From NCBI GenBank assembly GCA_001796285.1, contig MGMD01000008.1, positions 1 to 64,000 on the forward strand: a stretch of 64,000 bases of DNA, in the 5' to 3' direction. Origin of the DNA: Chlamydiae bacterium RIFCSPLOWO2_12_FULL_45_20. Its GTDB lineage: Bacteria; Chlamydiota; Chlamydiia; Chlamydiales; SM23-39. Below are positions 44,013-53,990 of the stretch, one piece after another. The translations under genes were made by a program, and so were the position numbers. Below the pieces are notes generated by a model. The model did not search any database and was not told the DNA's origin. It saw nothing but the letters and a program-made list of their open reading frames with translations. Position 1 is the first letter of the stretch. The number at the start of each line of letters is the position of its first letter.

Positions 44013-45342
44013 ATCTCCAAAGTTCTTGCTGCAAGAACGCTTGCTCCCTAAACATTTCCTGGCCCGTGATACACACACACCCCGATTCTTGGGCTTTGAT
44101 TAAAAGCGGGGTTAATGGGGGGTCATACACCACATCCATAACGATTTTTTTAGCTAAAAGATTAGGAACATGAGCTGATTTAGGTGGGATGGTATTGATG
44201 AGGATATCATAAGGGTGCATTCCCAGTTCTTCTAAGGAATAGCCCGATGCACCAAATTCCTGAGCTAGCGTTTTGGACCGTTCGGGAGTGCGATTAAAAA
44301 TCAATACTTCGGCGCCCCTTTGCTTGGCCTCATAACAAATCGCCCGCGCCGTCCCGCCAGCTCCCAAAATAGCGATTTTTTTTCCTTGGACAGTAGTGTG
44401 TTTCTCAATGGCATTCAAAGCACCTGGAGCGTCTGTGTTAGTTCCCAGTGACTTCTTGTTAGAAAAAATAACTGTGTTAATCGCTCCTATTCTCCTCGCC
44501 ATCGGACTCAACTCATCCATGACTGAATACACGAGTTCTTTAAGGGGGATCGTAACGCTGAGTCCTCCAAAAGGAAGATGGTCCACCAGTGCAAAAAATT
44601 TTCGAACAAAATCTGGGCTAAGACGCATCTTTACGTAGACTGCATTATGTTGAAAACGGGGATTGTGAAACAGATGGCCCGGGCTTTTTTCTATCGGATC
44701 CCCGATGAGAGCGTAAATCTGCGTGTCTTGATTTAATTTGCGGTAGTGAAAGACTTCATGAAGAGTCTTTAAGCTATAACGGTGCAGATTTCCCTCTTCT
44801 TGAAGACCCGCATAGTCCAACACATTCCCCACAACTGGGCCTAGCACACGAGAGGGTTGACCATATTCTCCCATGGAAATGGCGGACAGCGGAACTTTTG
44901 CATTTTTCGCAAAAATAAGTAAGCGAAGAAGATCAATGGTATTTTGCGCTGTCACTGCTATTTTATAGATGGAAAAATGGGGATTTTTCATCGATTCCAA
45001 AAGCGCCCCCAGATCTTCTGGAGTTTTTTCAAAATCGTGGTAAGACCCGATGAGTTTTATATTGGGGAACTTTACGGCTATCGAAGCGATAAATGCAGGG
45101 TTGGTATCTGCTTCAATGTCCAGATATTCTGGTTGAAGCTCCAAGTATTTTGCAATTTGCAAAAGCCTCTCGTCCTCAGAAATAGCGCGGACGCCACCCT
45201 GCTCTTTCTTGCGGTAGGTAAAAATACAGGGGAAATCTGGCTTTTGGATAATAGCGAAACAATCAAGACGAAGCTCGACCACATCACAAAGGGGTTTTAC
45301 TTCATCGATCTCAGATGGATTCGTGACACTCGCGACAAGCAT
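43924..45342 (-). CDS. aroDE: Bifunctional 3-dehydroquinate dehydratase / shikimate dehydrogenase
   Basis: A 472-residue fusion. Residues ~1-210 are a type I dehydroquinase with catalytic His in LIGSYHDFEKTP and Schiff-base Lys in IYKIAVTAQN. Residues ~215-450 are shikimate dehydrogenase with the substrate Lys in SVTIPLKELV, NTDAPGALNAI, and the NADP loop ILGAGGTARAICYEA. Plants and Chlamydiae share this fusion. It is the last gene of the trp/aro operon and overlaps the DAHP synthase by 32 bases. The last ~23 residues (from WTVDRRRFLPP) read through sequence antisense to priA and look like a non-conserved extension. Confidence 0.95.
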   Translation of the reverse strand: MLVASVTNPSEIDEVKPLCDVVELRLDCFAIIQKPDFPCIFTYRKKEQGGVRAISEDERLLQIAKYLELQPEYLDIEADTNPAFIASIAVKFPNIKLIGSYHDFEKTPEDLGALLESMKNPHFSIYKIAVTAQNTIDLLRLLIFAKNAKVPLSAISMGEYGQPSRVLGPVVGNVLDYAGLQEEGNLHRYSLKTLHEVFHYRKLNQDTQIYALIGDPIEKSPGHLFHNPRFQHNAVYVKMRLSPDFVRKFFALVDHLPFGGLSVTIPLKELVYSVMDELSPMARRIGAINTVIFSNKKSLGTNTDAPGALNAIEKHTTVQGKKIAILGAGGTARAICYEAKQRGAEVLIFNRTPERSKTLAQEFGASGYSLEELGMHPYDILINTIPPKSAHVPNLLAKKIVMDVVYDPPLTPLLIKAQESGCVCITGQEMFREQAFLQQELWRSTKWTVDRRRFLPPRSSEEAGGGGFFSAL

Positions 45343-46315
45343 TTGCTACCAACTGTAACTCTTTAACCATTTTTTTAAAACTGTTTGGGGAAATCGTTTG
45401 TGCTGCATCTGTAAGTGCTTGATCGGGATTGGGGTGCATTTCCACCATTACTCCATCGGCACCTGCGGCAATCGCGGCTCTTGCCATGGGGAGCACCATC
45501 GACCGCTTCCCCGTGCCATGTGATGGATCGACGAGGACAGGAAGGTGCGTCAGTTCTTTTAAAGCGGGAACTGCATTGAGGTCTAATGTATTTCTCGTGT
45601 GCGTTTCAAAGGTACGGATGCCACGCTCACAGAGAATAACGTTCGGATTACCAGCAGAAATGATATATTCTGCCGCAAGAAGAAGATCTTGATAACTCGC
45701 AGCAAAACCCCGCTTTAAAAGAATGGGATTTTTGACGCTGCCCAGCGCTTTTAAAAGAGTAAAGTTGTGCATATTGCGCGCGCCGATCTGGAGAATATCG
45801 ACATACGCAGATACCAAGCCAATTTGCGAGGCATCCATCACCTCTGATACCGTAATGAGATGGTACTTGTCTCCCATTTCTTTTAAAATTTTCAACCCTT
45901 CCTCTTCCATGCCCTGAAATTCATAAGGAGAAGTCCTCGGCTTAAAGGCGCCTCCTCGAAGAGCCGCTGCCCCATTTTCTTGAACCACTCGGGCGCATTC
46001 TTCCATTTGTTCTTTCGATTCAATGGAGCAAGGACCGCCTATGATAAAAAGTTCTCCGCTGCCAATCGTCCTGCCCTTGATGTGAATCACTGTCTTTTCC
46101 TGAACTGCCTTGGATACGAGTTTGAACTTTTCCCTAGTCTCTAACACATCGGCCACTTCTGGCAGTTCTTTAAAAAGCTCGGGTTTTACCGTATCATCCA
46201 CTCCCTTGACAATACTCAAACGGGACTCCTGAGAACGAACCACCAGAAAACCCATTCTTTCTAAGCGTTGAATAAAGGCAAAGGCGTCTACATTGGGTTT
46301 CAGCGAGATAATCAT
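45311..46315 (-). CDS. aroG: 3-deoxy-7-phosphoheptulonate (DAHP) synthase
   Basis: Condenses phosphoenolpyruvate and erythrose 4-phosphate, the first step of the shikimate pathway. The 334 residues consist of an N-terminal ferredoxin/ACT-like regulatory domain (~1-70) and the barrel with [64 protein letters not shown] and [11 protein letters not shown]. This is the Thermotoga/Bacillus type (AroA-I beta), in which the small domain mediates feedback by aromatic amino acids. The start overlaps trpA by four bases. Its place in a TrpR-led operon suggests control by tryptophan. The symbol follows function, not homology to E. coli AroG. Confidence 0.93.
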   Translation of the reverse strand: MIISLKPNVDAFAFIQRLERMGFLVVRSQESRLSIVKGVDDTVKPELFKELPEVADVLETREKFKLVSKAVQEKTVIHIKGRTIGSGELFIIGGPCSIESKEQMEECARVVQENGAAALRGGAFKPRTSPYEFQGMEEEGLKILKEMGDKYHLITVSEVMDASQIGLVSAYVDILQIGARNMHNFTLLKALGSVKNPILLKRGFAASYQDLLLAAEYIISAGNPNVILCERGIRTFETHTRNTLDLNAVPALKELTHLPVLVDPSHGTGKRSMVLPMARAAIAAGADGVMVEMHPNPDQALTDAAQTISPNSFKKMVKELQLVANACRECHESI

Positions 46316-47010
46316 TGCATTTTTTTCCCTTGAACAAAATGGGAGCCCACTACGAAACCATCAGCCACTCTAAGAATCTCTCTGGCCATTTCTCTTGAGC
46401 TAATCCCAAATCCCACCGCAACTGGTAGGTCTGTTCGTTGTTTGATTGTTTTGATTTTTATAGCTAAATCTTCAGGCAGTCCCTCTCGAGGACCCGTTGT
46501 TCCTTTTTGACAAGCATAGTAAAGAAACCCTTTTGCCATTTTTGCAATGTGCTCTACGCGAGATGGCGGGGTGGATGGAGAAATAACAAAAATCGGATCT
46601 AAATCATTTTTCATGCATTCCATGCGGTACAAAGAGGCCTCTTCAATAGGGAGATCGATCACCAAAATCCCATCTGCACCAGCGGCTTTGGCTTTATGTA
46701 AAAAAATGGGAAAATCTTTTTGGATCGGATTGAAATAAGTAAAAAGAACAATCGCCACATCGGACCGGTTCCGGATTTCTCGAACCATTTCTAGCACATC
46801 TTCGGGCGTTATGTTCCTAGCTAACGCCTCTTCCATCGCCTTTTGAATAATAGGGCCATCTGCCACGGGATCAGAAAAAGGGATTCCCACTTCTAAAATA
46901 TTGACACCCTGATCCAGAAGAGCCAAAAAATCGCTTGCCGTTGCAGCGCCTGCTGTCAAATAACCAATGAACGCGGAAGTATTATGGAAGGCTTTGGATA
47001 TACGCGACAT
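46312..47010 (-). CDS. trpA: Tryptophan synthase alpha subunit
   Basis: A 232-residue TIM barrel that cleaves indole-3-glycerol phosphate to indole. Catalytic acids are in the [19 protein letters not shown] block (Glu and Asp, equivalents of E. coli Glu49 and Asp60), with [18 protein letters not shown] and VGFGISS phosphate-binding loops. It is somewhat shorter than the usual ~268 because the C-terminus is reduced. It overlaps trpFB by 29 bases, giving tight coupling to the beta subunit, its partner. Confidence 0.95.
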   Translation of the reverse strand: MSRISKAFHNTSAFIGYLTAGAATASDFLALLDQGVNILEVGIPFSDPVADGPIIQKAMEEALARNITPEDVLEMVREIRNRSDVAIVLFTYFNPIQKDFPIFLHKAKAAGADGILVIDLPIEEASLYRMECMKNDLDPIFVISPSTPPSRVEHIAKMAKGFLYYACQKGTTGPREGLPEDLAIKIKTIKQRTDLPVAVGFGISSREMAREILRVADGFVVGSHFVQGKKMQ

Positions 47011-48628
47011 CTTTATCCCCCCTTCCTGAAAGATTGATTAATACAGCCATATCTTTAGGCAATCTCGGCGCAACGCGCATGAAAAATCCCAAAGCGTGGG
47101 AAGATTCTAAAGCAGGAATAATCCCCTCTGTTTTAGCCAGGAGCCGAAATGCCTCTAGTGCTTCTTCGTCAGAGCAAATGTCATAACGGACTCTTTTTTT
47201 CTCAAAAAGTTCTGCGTGTTTTGGCCCCACTCCCGGGTAATCAAGCCCTGCAGAAATCGAGTGTGTCTCTTGGATCTGCCCATGCTCATCTTGAAGAAGG
47301 TAGGAGTACGCTCCATGCAATACGCCTGGGCTTCCATTCGCAAAACGGGCAGCGCCTTTTGCCTCCACCCCAATGAGCTCAACATCCGTGTCCAAATAAG
47401 CGCTAAATAAGCCAATCGCATTAGAGCCTCCGCCAACACAAGCGATACAAAGATCGGGATCTTTACCAATCCGCTCTCTCATTTGCTCTTTCGCCTCCAG
47501 GCCGATCATTTTTTGAAACTCTGCAACCATCATGGGAAAGGGGTGAGGTCCCAAGGCAGAGCCCAGACAGTAATGCGTACTTTCATAGCTTTTTGCCCAG
47601 TCACGAAGCGCTGCATTCACTGCATCTTTTAAGGTTCGAGATCCTGCGTTTACCGCAATGATTTTCGCTCCTAGTAGTTCCATTTTACACACGTTAGGGG
47701 CTTGCCTTTGGATATCGACCTCTCCCATGTAAATCTCACATTCAAGCCCCATAAGGGCTGCTGCTGTAGCAGTAGCCAGGCCATGCTGGCCAGCTCCTGT
47801 CTCCGCAATCACCCGTTTCTTTCCCATTTTTTTAGCAAGAAGACACTGTCCGAGAGCGTTATTGATTTTATGCGCACCTGTGTGAAGTAAATCTTCCCTT
47901 TTTAAAAAGATCCTAGGCCCATTGATTGCCTTGCTAAAATTAGTCACCTCCGTAATAGGAGTGGGTCTTCCCGCATAGTGCCTTAAAAGGGAAAAAAACT
48001 CTTCGTCCAGTGGGATCTGATAAAAAGCCCTTTCCAGTTCTTTCAGAGGTTCTATGAGAAGCTCGGGCACATATCTTCCCCCAAACGGACCGAATCTTCC
48101 CATTCTTGCATGCTGAATAAAAGCGCGGATCGCTCCCGAGTCTCGAACCCCCCTAGAAGCGTCTACACCTGTTGGACAATAACGCTCAATAGCCGCTTGT
48201 ACGTTGCTAGCATCAAGCCCCCCCGCCACAAAAAAACGAAACTCCTGCGGATCTTGACTCAGCTTTTCAAACAGGAGATAATCCCGTTTCGGGTCGAGTG
48301 ATGGGGGAAGCGGCTTTCCATCAACCACATAGATCTTGGCAACCGACAGTTTGTCCACAAAGCTTCTCGGCCTATCTCCATGAAGCTGCACGAGATTTAA
48401 CGAAAGGGCATCGATAATCTCTTGCATTTCACTGAAATTTTCATCGGCAAATACAGCGACAGGCTCCGCGCCTAAGGCGCGAACGGTTTTTACAATCCCT
48501 CGGGCTGTTTCTAGGTCGATCGCTCGTGAAGAGACTTTTGAAAAAAGAAGACCTATAAACTGCGCCCCCTCTTGTACCGCATAAGCTGCCATCTCAGCGT
48601 CCATTACACCACAGATTTTAACGAGCAT
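46982..48628 (-). CDS. trpFB: Fused phosphoribosylanthranilate isomerase - tryptophan synthase beta (TrpF-TrpB)
   Basis: A 548-residue fusion. Residues 1-~172 are Trp[27 protein letters not shown] and [13 protein letters not shown]. Residues ~175-548 are Trp[16 protein letters not shown] at its start, the PLP lysine in [29 protein letters not shown] and [11 protein letters not shown]. Both active sites look complete. The two steps (isomerisation of PRA and condensation of indole with serine) are not adjacent, because TrpC and TrpA act between them, so the fusion may help assemble a multi-enzyme complex. It overlaps trpDC by 25 bases and trpA by 29. Confidence 0.95.
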   Translation of the reverse strand: MLVKICGVMDAEMAAYAVQEGAQFIGLLFSKVSSRAIDLETARGIVKTVRALGAEPVAVFADENFSEMQEIIDALSLNLVQLHGDRPRSFVDKLSVAKIYVVDGKPLPPSLDPKRDYLLFEKLSQDPQEFRFFVAGGLDASNVQAAIERYCPTGVDASRGVRDSGAIRAFIQHARMGRFGPFGGRYVPELLIEPLKELERAFYQIPLDEEFFSLLRHYAGRPTPITEVTNFSKAINGPRIFLKREDLLHTGAHKINNALGQCLLAKKMGKKRVIAETGAGQHGLATATAAALMGLECEIYMGEVDIQRQAPNVCKMELLGAKIIAVNAGSRTLKDAVNAALRDWAKSYESTHYCLGSALGPHPFPMMVAEFQKMIGLEAKEQMRERIGKDPDLCIACVGGGSNAIGLFSAYLDTDVELIGVEAKGAARFANGSPGVLHGAYSYLLQDEHGQIQETHSISAGLDYPGVGPKHAELFEKKRVRYDICSDEEALEAFRLLAKTEGIIPALESSHALGFFMRVAPRLPKDMAVLINLSGRGDKDVAYIQSLP

Positions 48629-50121
48629 AACACCTCAGCAAGTTGCGGATTTTTCGTAAGAGCTTCGCCGACTAAGACCGCATCAAACCCCATATCAAAC
48701 ATCTTTTGTGCATCCTCTTTTGTCTTCACCCCTGACTCTGCAATTTTGACAATCGAATCGGGGATCTTTTGAATCAGGGCGTACACCTCGGGGTGCATCG
48801 TAAAATCTTTTAAATTCCTCTGATTCACGCCAATGATCTTTGCTTTGGCTTCAAGGGCGATCACGAGTTCCTCTTCATTATGGATCTCAACGATCGCCTC
48901 ATACCCCATCTTTTCAGCTGCTTGAAGCATCTCAGCCGTCCTTGTCCCTAGAAAAGCGACAATAAGAAGGATGAGTTCTGAGGTTCCTTCCTTTAGTTGT
49001 TCTTCTTTTACGATGAAATCTTTGCGTAAAACAGGGATGGAAACGGCCTCTTTGACGCGCCTTAAATCCTCTAAAGAGCCTTCAAAACGTTCTGAGGTTA
49101 AGACAGAAACCACTGCCGCTCCTGCCGCCTCGTAGTCTTTCGCCCTTTTGGCGACGTCTGGGATTTCTCCAATCTTGCCTTTTGACGGGGAGGTACGCTT
49201 GATCTCTGCAATCACCCCCTTTTGAAACATCGCCTTTCTCTTGGCAATCTGGATGCCTTCTTGAATGGTTGAGACGGTTCCGTAAAGAAAGAGGGCAACT
49301 CCCACATTGAGCACAATGGTATCTAAAAGCTCTGGGGTAGGGTTTCGAATGAGTTGTGCATTGGTGAGGGCATCTTTCCCTAGAAGATCTTGAAGAGTGC
49401 ACGCCTTGAAGCCTAACTCTTGAGGGTTGATCGTCAAAGGTTCAATTCCGTTACTGGTCACCAAAAGCGCCTCTGTCGGACCAATACAGCTCAGCTCATC
49501 AATCCCATGTCCTGAAAAGACCAGCGATTTCTTAGTGCCCAGTTTAAACAGCACTTCAGCGATGACAGGCACGAGCTCTTTTTGATAGACGCCGAGAAGT
49601 AGGTGATCGGTACCGGCAGGATTCAATAGCGGCCCGATCACATTAAACACGGTAGGGGTTTTGAGAGCTTGTCTAACCTTTTTGACCTCTTTAAGCTTGG
49701 GGTGATAATCGGGGGCAAAACAGAAGGCAAAGTTATGTTTCATCTCGCTTCGGTGAATATCCATTCCCAGGGCTTCTAGCACATCGGCTGAGCCGCATCT
49801 CGATGAAATGGCGCGGTTGCCATGTTTCACCACTTGAGCGCCGCACTTGGCTGCTAAAAGAGCGCTTGCTGTGGAGAGGTTAACGGTTCCTACCTGATCG
49901 CCGCCCGTGCCAACAATATCGAGGACATGACCTTCGACAAGAAAAGGCTTCATTTGCGCGCGCATGGCCCGGACAATTCCTAAAATTTCCTCGACCGTTT
50001 CCCCTTTTGCCTTTAAGAGCATAAGAAAACCCGCTAGTTTGACGGGATCATCCATGATCTGAATCAGCTCATGAAACACTGCATCGCTTGAAAGAGATTG
50101 GCCATTCACAAGAGCATTCAT
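48604..50121 (-). CDS. trpDC: Fused anthranilate phosphoribosyltransferase - indole-3-glycerol-phosphate synthase (TrpD-TrpC)
   Basis: A 505-residue fusion. TrpD (~1-295) has [41 protein letters not shown] and [10 protein letters not shown]. TrpC (~300-505) has the catalytic [37 protein letters not shown] and AESGVKT. The TrpC N-terminal helix is shortened and merges into the TrpD C-terminal helix. The ATG at 50121 is selected: it forms an ATGA overlap with trpG and has AGGA seven bases upstream, whereas the GTG at 50127 has poor spacing. It catalyses steps two and four of the pathway. Confidence 0.95.
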   Translation of the reverse strand: MNALVNGQSLSSDAVFHELIQIMDDPVKLAGFLMLLKAKGETVEEILGIVRAMRAQMKPFLVEGHVLDIVGTGGDQVGTVNLSTASALLAAKCGAQVVKHGNRAISSRCGSADVLEALGMDIHRSEMKHNFAFCFAPDYHPKLKEVKKVRQALKTPTVFNVIGPLLNPAGTDHLLLGVYQKELVPVIAEVLFKLGTKKSLVFSGHGIDELSCIGPTEALLVTSNGIEPLTINPQELGFKACTLQDLLGKDALTNAQLIRNPTPELLDTIVLNVGVALFLYGTVSTIQEGIQIAKRKAMFQKGVIAEIKRTSPSKGKIGEIPDVAKRAKDYEAAGAAVVSVLTSERFEGSLEDLRRVKEAVSIPVLRKDFIVKEEQLKEGTSELILLIVAFLGTRTAEMLQAAEKMGYEAIVEIHNEEELVIALEAKAKIIGVNQRNLKDFTMHPEVYALIQKIPDSIVKIAESGVKTKEDAQKMFDMGFDAVLVGEALTKNPQLAEVLCSLKSVV

Positions 50122-50681
50122 TGACACATCCTGAAAAAATTGTGCATTAACTGTTTGCCCTCAGGGGTGAGAATGGATTCTGGATGAAATTGCACACCAA
50201 AAATGGGCAGTGTTTTATGTCTCATCCCCATGATGATTTGGTTTGTGGTTTCCGCATTCATCACAAAATCTTTGGGCAGTTTTGTCACCACAAGAGAGTG
50301 GTAGCGACCTACGGTAAAGGGAAGAGAAACCCCCTCAAATAGATCCTTTCTCGAATGAAAAACTAAGCTTTCTTTACCGTGGAAAATTTCAGGAGCACGC
50401 TCCACTTGCCCTCCGAAAGCTATCGCCATCGCCTGATGGCCAAGACACACCCCCAAAAGAGGTACCTTCCCAGCAAACTCTCGAATCACTGCAAGAGTCA
50501 CTCCCGATTCTTCAGGCCGTCCAGGCCCCGGGGAAAAGATAATCCCTTGGGGCGCTAACTCCTTGATTTCATCCAGCGTCAGCTCATCATTTTTGATCAC
50601 TTTGACTGCAGGATCTAGGGCTGAAAATCCCTGATACAGGTTGTACGTAAAACTGTCGTAATTATCGATAATTAAAAGCAT
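50118..50681 (-). CDS. trpG: Anthranilate synthase glutamine amidotransferase subunit
   Basis: A 187-residue class I amidotransferase: NYDSFTYNLYQ, FSPGPGRPEESG, catalytic Cys in LLGVCLGHQAMA, and His/Glu in VQFHPESIL. It feeds ammonia from glutamine to TrpE. The partner could also be PabB (folate), but its place between trpE and trpDC favours tryptophan. It overlaps trpE by ten bases. Confidence 0.95.
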   Translation of the reverse strand: MLLIIDNYDSFTYNLYQGFSALDPAVKVIKNDELTLDEIKELAPQGIIFSPGPGRPEESGVTLAVIREFAGKVPLLGVCLGHQAMAIAFGGQVERAPEIFHGKESLVFHSRKDLFEGVSLPFTVGRYHSLVVTKLPKDFVMNAETTNQIIMGMRHKTLPIFGVQFHPESILTPEGKQLMHNFFRMCQ

Positions 50682-51895
50682 GTAGCAACCTTCAGTAGGG
50701 TGGAGGCTTTATTCCGCGTTTCTTCTGCCTCTTTTTGAGGATTGGAATCGAGGACAATCCCGGCCCCTGCCTGCACCGTCATCATGCCCCCTTGGATCAC
50801 CGCTGTTCGAATGACGATACAACTCGCAAGATCCCCCTTACGGGTGAGAGCGAGAATCGCACCTCCATAGAGGCCTCGTTTCTTTTTTTCCATGTTGAAA
50901 AGCAGTTCCTGGGCCCTTTTTTTAGGCGCGCCGCTTAATGTTCCCGCAGGAAAAGCCGCCTGAAAAGCATCGAGCCTATCAAACTGGGGATCGAGCTTCC
51001 CGACTACTTTTGAAACAAGATGCGTAACCGATGGGAATTTGACCGCTTTTTTAAACTCTGTTACCTGGACACTACCTGGAAGAGAGACAGCCCCTATATC
51101 ATTTCTTGCAAGATCGACGAGCATCACATGCTCCATCGTTTCTTTAGGATCTTTCAATAGCGCTTCTATCGACTCGCCATTTTTACAAGTTCCTGCAATG
51201 GGAGCCGCCTCGATCCTATCGCCTTCTACGGAAATCACCTTCTCTGGAGAGGCCCCAATTACCGCCCTATCCTCAAGATCAAAAAAGAAAAGATAGGGAG
51301 CCGGCACTTTCATTCGAACGGCTCGATACAACTGGAAAGGATCTCCATCCATCTTCGCTTGAAACTTTCGAGAAAGAACCACTTGATACACATCCCCCCT
51401 TCTCATAAACTCTTTTGCCCCCTCAACCATCTGACAATACTCTTCATCCGATACATCCTCTTCAATGGAGCCAAAAGATAACTGGATATCTGGGAGAAGA
51501 AGCGGCCGGTTGAGCTTATGAAATAAACGCTCCACCTCTTCCTCTCTCCCAATGGTTGCAAGAAAGGCTTTGCCAAGCTCATGGTCGAAAATGACAGAAG
51601 AACGATAGATTTGGAAAAAATATTCTTTCTCGAAAGTGACAAAACCGATGGGAGCTCCTGTGTAAAGCGCGGATGGGTGATCGATCTCGACGGGAAAGTC
51701 TTCCATCATCGTTCGCAACGCTTCCGGATAATTGCCCACCCCTTCAATTTTGGCCATGGGATCAATCCCCACAAACGAAAAGCGGCCAGATCCTGGAGCG
51801 GACTCCAAAATGCAGGAGCCTTTTGTCGCCAAAGCATAGTAAGCTGTAATAGGCGTGAATTGATCGAATGGGATCTCTTTGAAGTAAACTTTCAT
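50672..51895 (-). CDS. trpE: Anthranilate synthase component I
   Basis: Makes anthranilate from chorismate and ammonia. The 407 residues are fewer than the usual 450-520 because N-terminal elements are trimmed, but the CILESAPGSGRFSF block keeps the LLES-type site where tryptophan binds for feedback inhibition. The chorismate-binding domain is complete: RGDVYQVVLSRKF, APYLFFFDLEDRAVIGASPE, PIAGT, DLARNDIG, SVTHLVSKVVG, GTLSGAPKKRAQEL, YGGAI and RTAVI. AGGAG precedes the ATG, seven bases after the trpR stop. Confidence 0.94.
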   Translation of the reverse strand: MKVYFKEIPFDQFTPITAYYALATKGSCILESAPGSGRFSFVGIDPMAKIEGVGNYPEALRTMMEDFPVEIDHPSALYTGAPIGFVTFEKEYFFQIYRSSVIFDHELGKAFLATIGREEEVERLFHKLNRPLLLPDIQLSFGSIEEDVSDEEYCQMVEGAKEFMRRGDVYQVVLSRKFQAKMDGDPFQLYRAVRMKVPAPYLFFFDLEDRAVIGASPEKVISVEGDRIEAAPIAGTCKNGESIEALLKDPKETMEHVMLVDLARNDIGAVSLPGSVQVTEFKKAVKFPSVTHLVSKVVGKLDPQFDRLDAFQAAFPAGTLSGAPKKRAQELLFNMEKKKRGLYGGAILALTRKGDLASCIVIRTAVIQGGMMTVQAGAGIVLDSNPQKEAEETRNKASTLLKVATCF

Positions 51896-51902
51896 CCATC
51901 TC

Positions 51903-52187
51903 CTATTTCAGGAGAGATTCCAATCTGCCCCTGAGATTTTGCTCTAATATTTTTAAGAAGTTCGACCCCCGAGTAATTTTAGCAATGCTTACTTTGAGAT
52001 CATTAGCCATCTGCCGTTGGGTTTTTTCCCCCCGAAGAAGTTCTTGGACAATCCTAAAGCGATCCCTGATCGCGTCCCTTTCTTCGGGAGTCAAAAAGAG
52101 CCAAAAGAGCTCATCCAGCTCTTTGAGATCTTGGGCCTGTTGACATAGGCCCAAAAAGCCCCGCCAACCCTCTTCCTTGGATTCCAT
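51903..52187 (-). CDS. trpR: Trp operon repressor
   Basis: A 94-residue all-helical DNA-binding protein. The helix-turn-helix RQMANDLKVSIAKITRGSNF matches E. coli TrpR, where ITRGSN is invariant, and the preceding TPEERDAIRDRFRIVQELLRGEKTQ is the tryptophan-binding core. With bound tryptophan it should repress its own operon; it is the first gene, seven bases before trpE. The operator is in the promoter directly upstream. Confidence 0.95.
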   Translation of the reverse strand: MESKEEGWRGFLGLCQQAQDLKELDELFWLFLTPEERDAIRDRFRIVQELLRGEKTQRQMANDLKVSIAKITRGSNFLKILEQNLRGRLESLLK

Positions 52188-52208
52188 TCCATATCCTCGT
52201 CTTCATAT

Positions 52209-52243
52209 ATGTAATGTTACACCATTACATTAATTTTTGTCAA
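52209..52243 (-). promoter_or_regulatory. Promoter and candidate TrpR operator of the trp/aro operon
   Basis: On the minus strand TTGACA (52238-52243) and TAACAT (52214-52219) are 18 bases apart. The -10 lies within a perfect inverted repeat, ATGTAATG - 6 bases - CATTACAT at 52209-52230. An operator covering the -10 is where TrpR acts in other bacteria. AGGA and the trpR ATG follow. There is no room for a leader peptide or attenuator before trpR. Confidence 0.75.
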
Positions 52244-52394
52244 AGAAAGATTTTAAATTATTGATAATAAAAGGCTTATATAGCCGTTTAAATTTTTCTT
52301 GATAACTTATGGCTGTGTCAAAGCGCCTAAAAACCGATTTTTGAATCACGTTCAGTATAGACAAAAACCAAGCGTTAGAAGTATTTTGATTAGA

Positions 52395-53963
52395 ATGACA
52401 AGGCCCGATTATCATTCCCACGAAGAATTCCTAAACCGTTCGAGAAAGCTGCAGGAAATTCGAGCTCTTGGGATCGATCCCTTTCCACCAAAATATGTAC
52501 ATACTCAAAAAACGGCTCAGATTGCTGTGGATTTCGAGGGGCAAGATGTGGGTCATAGTGAGGATGCTGCTCAAGGAAAAACAAAACCTTTTTTCGTCCA
52601 GGGAAGGCTCGTTCTCTTTCGAGCGATGGGGAAAAACGCTTTTGCGCAAGTGCAAGATGAGACAGGGCGTATGCAAATCATGTTCAATAAAGACTGTACC
52701 CAAGTGCATGGATTGGCATCTGAGGAACTTTCTCCCATTAAATTCATCGAAAAGAAACTCGATTTAGGAGATATCATCGGTGTAGAAGGACACCTATTTA
52801 GGACTCAAAAGGGAGAACTGACAGTTTACGCCAAGAAGGTCACTCTTCTTTGCAAATCGCTCCTTCCTCTTCCCGATAAACATAGTGGACTCGTCGATAA
52901 AGGGGTTCGCTATCGCAAACGCTGGCTTGATCTCATCACCCACCCCGAATCGATGGAGAGATTTAGAAAACGTTCTCGCATTTTAGCTGCTATCCGAGAG
53001 TATATGGAAGCAAGGGAATTTGAAGAGGTGGAAACCCCCGTTCTTCAAAATTCTTACGGAGGCGCTCAAGCAAGACCTTTTACAGCACACCTCAATGCTT
53101 TAAACCAAGACATGTATCTGCGCATCTCTTTAGAAATTCCTCTGAAAAAGCTCATCGTTGGGGGAATGCAAAAGATTTTTGAAATGGGCAAAGTATTCCG
53201 AAACGAAGGGATCGACCGTACTCATAATCCAGAATTCACCGAACTGGAGGCTTATGCTTCAGGCTGGGACTATTATGATATGATGGATTTTACTGAGGGC
53301 CTATTCGAATCGGTCGCTCTTAGCCTGTTTGGCGATACGAAGATCCGCATGACCCCTGAAACAGAAAGTTCCGCCTACGTCATCGACCTCAAGGGGCCTT
53401 GGAAACGGATGACGATGAAAGAAGCCATTCGGACCTATGGAAACCTTGACACCGATCAGCTAAACACTAATGACATCAAGGCACATCTTTTAAAAAAGAC
53501 CCGCTTAGATGCTTCAGAAGTTCAAAAAGCCTCTCGGGGCTCCCTCATTGCTATGCTTTTTGAAGAGTTTGCAGAACCTCACCTCATACAGCCTCATCAT
53601 ATCATCGATCACCCCATAGAAACGACTCCCCTTTGCAAACTCCATCGAGATCCAGAGATGAGAAAAGAGGGCTTTGTCGAGCGTTTTGAGACATTTATTT
53701 TAGGCCGAGAAATGTGTAACTCCTATACAGAGCTCAATGACCCTGAACTGCAAAGGGAGTTATTAGAAGATCAGGCAAGAAAAAAAGAGAGTGGAGATCT
53801 AGAGGCCAACCCTCTCGATGAAGAGTTTGTGGAAGCTATCTGCCAAGGGATGCCGCCTACAGGAGGAGTTGGGATTGGCATTGACCGCTTGGTCATGTTA
53901 TTCACCAATGCCGAGACCATCAAAGACGTCCTCTTTTTTCCCCTCATGCGTCCCGAAGATTAG
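52395..53963 (+). CDS. lysS: Lysyl-tRNA synthetase (class II)
   Basis: A 522-residue class II enzyme. The N-terminal OB-fold anticodon domain (~60-160) is followed by motif 2 (GKVFRNEGIDRTHNPEFTELEAY) and motif 3 (GGVGIGIDRLVML). The residues for lysine recognition around GREMCNSYTELNDP are present. The ATG at 52395 is used, because the upstream extension (to 52299) has no resemblance to LysS and lies in the trpR promoter region. It is divergent from trpR and convergent with cysS. Confidence 0.95.
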   Translation: MTRPDYHSHEEFLNRSRKLQEIRALGIDPFPPKYVHTQKTAQIAVDFEGQDVGHSEDAAQGKTKPFFVQGRLVLFRAMGKNAFAQVQDETGRMQIMFNKDCTQVHGLASEELSPIKFIEKKLDLGDIIGVEGHLFRTQKGELTVYAKKVTLLCKSLLPLPDKHSGLVDKGVRYRKRWLDLITHPESMERFRKRSRILAAIREYMEAREFEEVETPVLQNSYGGAQARPFTAHLNALNQDMYLRISLEIPLKKLIVGGMQKIFEMGKVFRNEGIDRTHNPEFTELEAYASGWDYYDMMDFTEGLFESVALSLFGDTKIRMTPETESSAYVIDLKGPWKRMTMKEAIRTYGNLDTDQLNTNDIKAHLLKKTRLDASEVQKASRGSLIAMLFEEFAEPHLIQPHHIIDHPIETTPLCKLHRDPEMRKEGFVERFETFILGREMCNSYTELNDPELQRELLEDQARKKESGDLEANPLDEEFVEAICQGMPPTGGVGIGIDRLVMLFTNAETIKDVLFFPLMRPED

Positions 53964-53967
53964 GAAC

Positions 53968-53985
53968 GCACCTTACGCACACAGG
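53968..53985 (+). repeat. Short dispersed repeat, copy 3
   Basis: GCACCTTACGCACACAGG between the convergent stops of lysS and cysS; same core as 10246-10267 and 28801-28820. Confidence 0.6.
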
Positions 53986-53990
53986 CGGCC

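Noticed and set aside
51896-51902. Trp leader peptide or attenuator before trpE
   Set aside because: Only seven bases separate trpR and trpE, and no Trp-rich short frame is present upstream of trpR.
52299-52394. N-terminal extension of LysS by 32 residues
   Set aside because: It lacks similarity to LysS and a ribosome site, and lies in the divergent promoter region; the ATG at 52395 fits the family.
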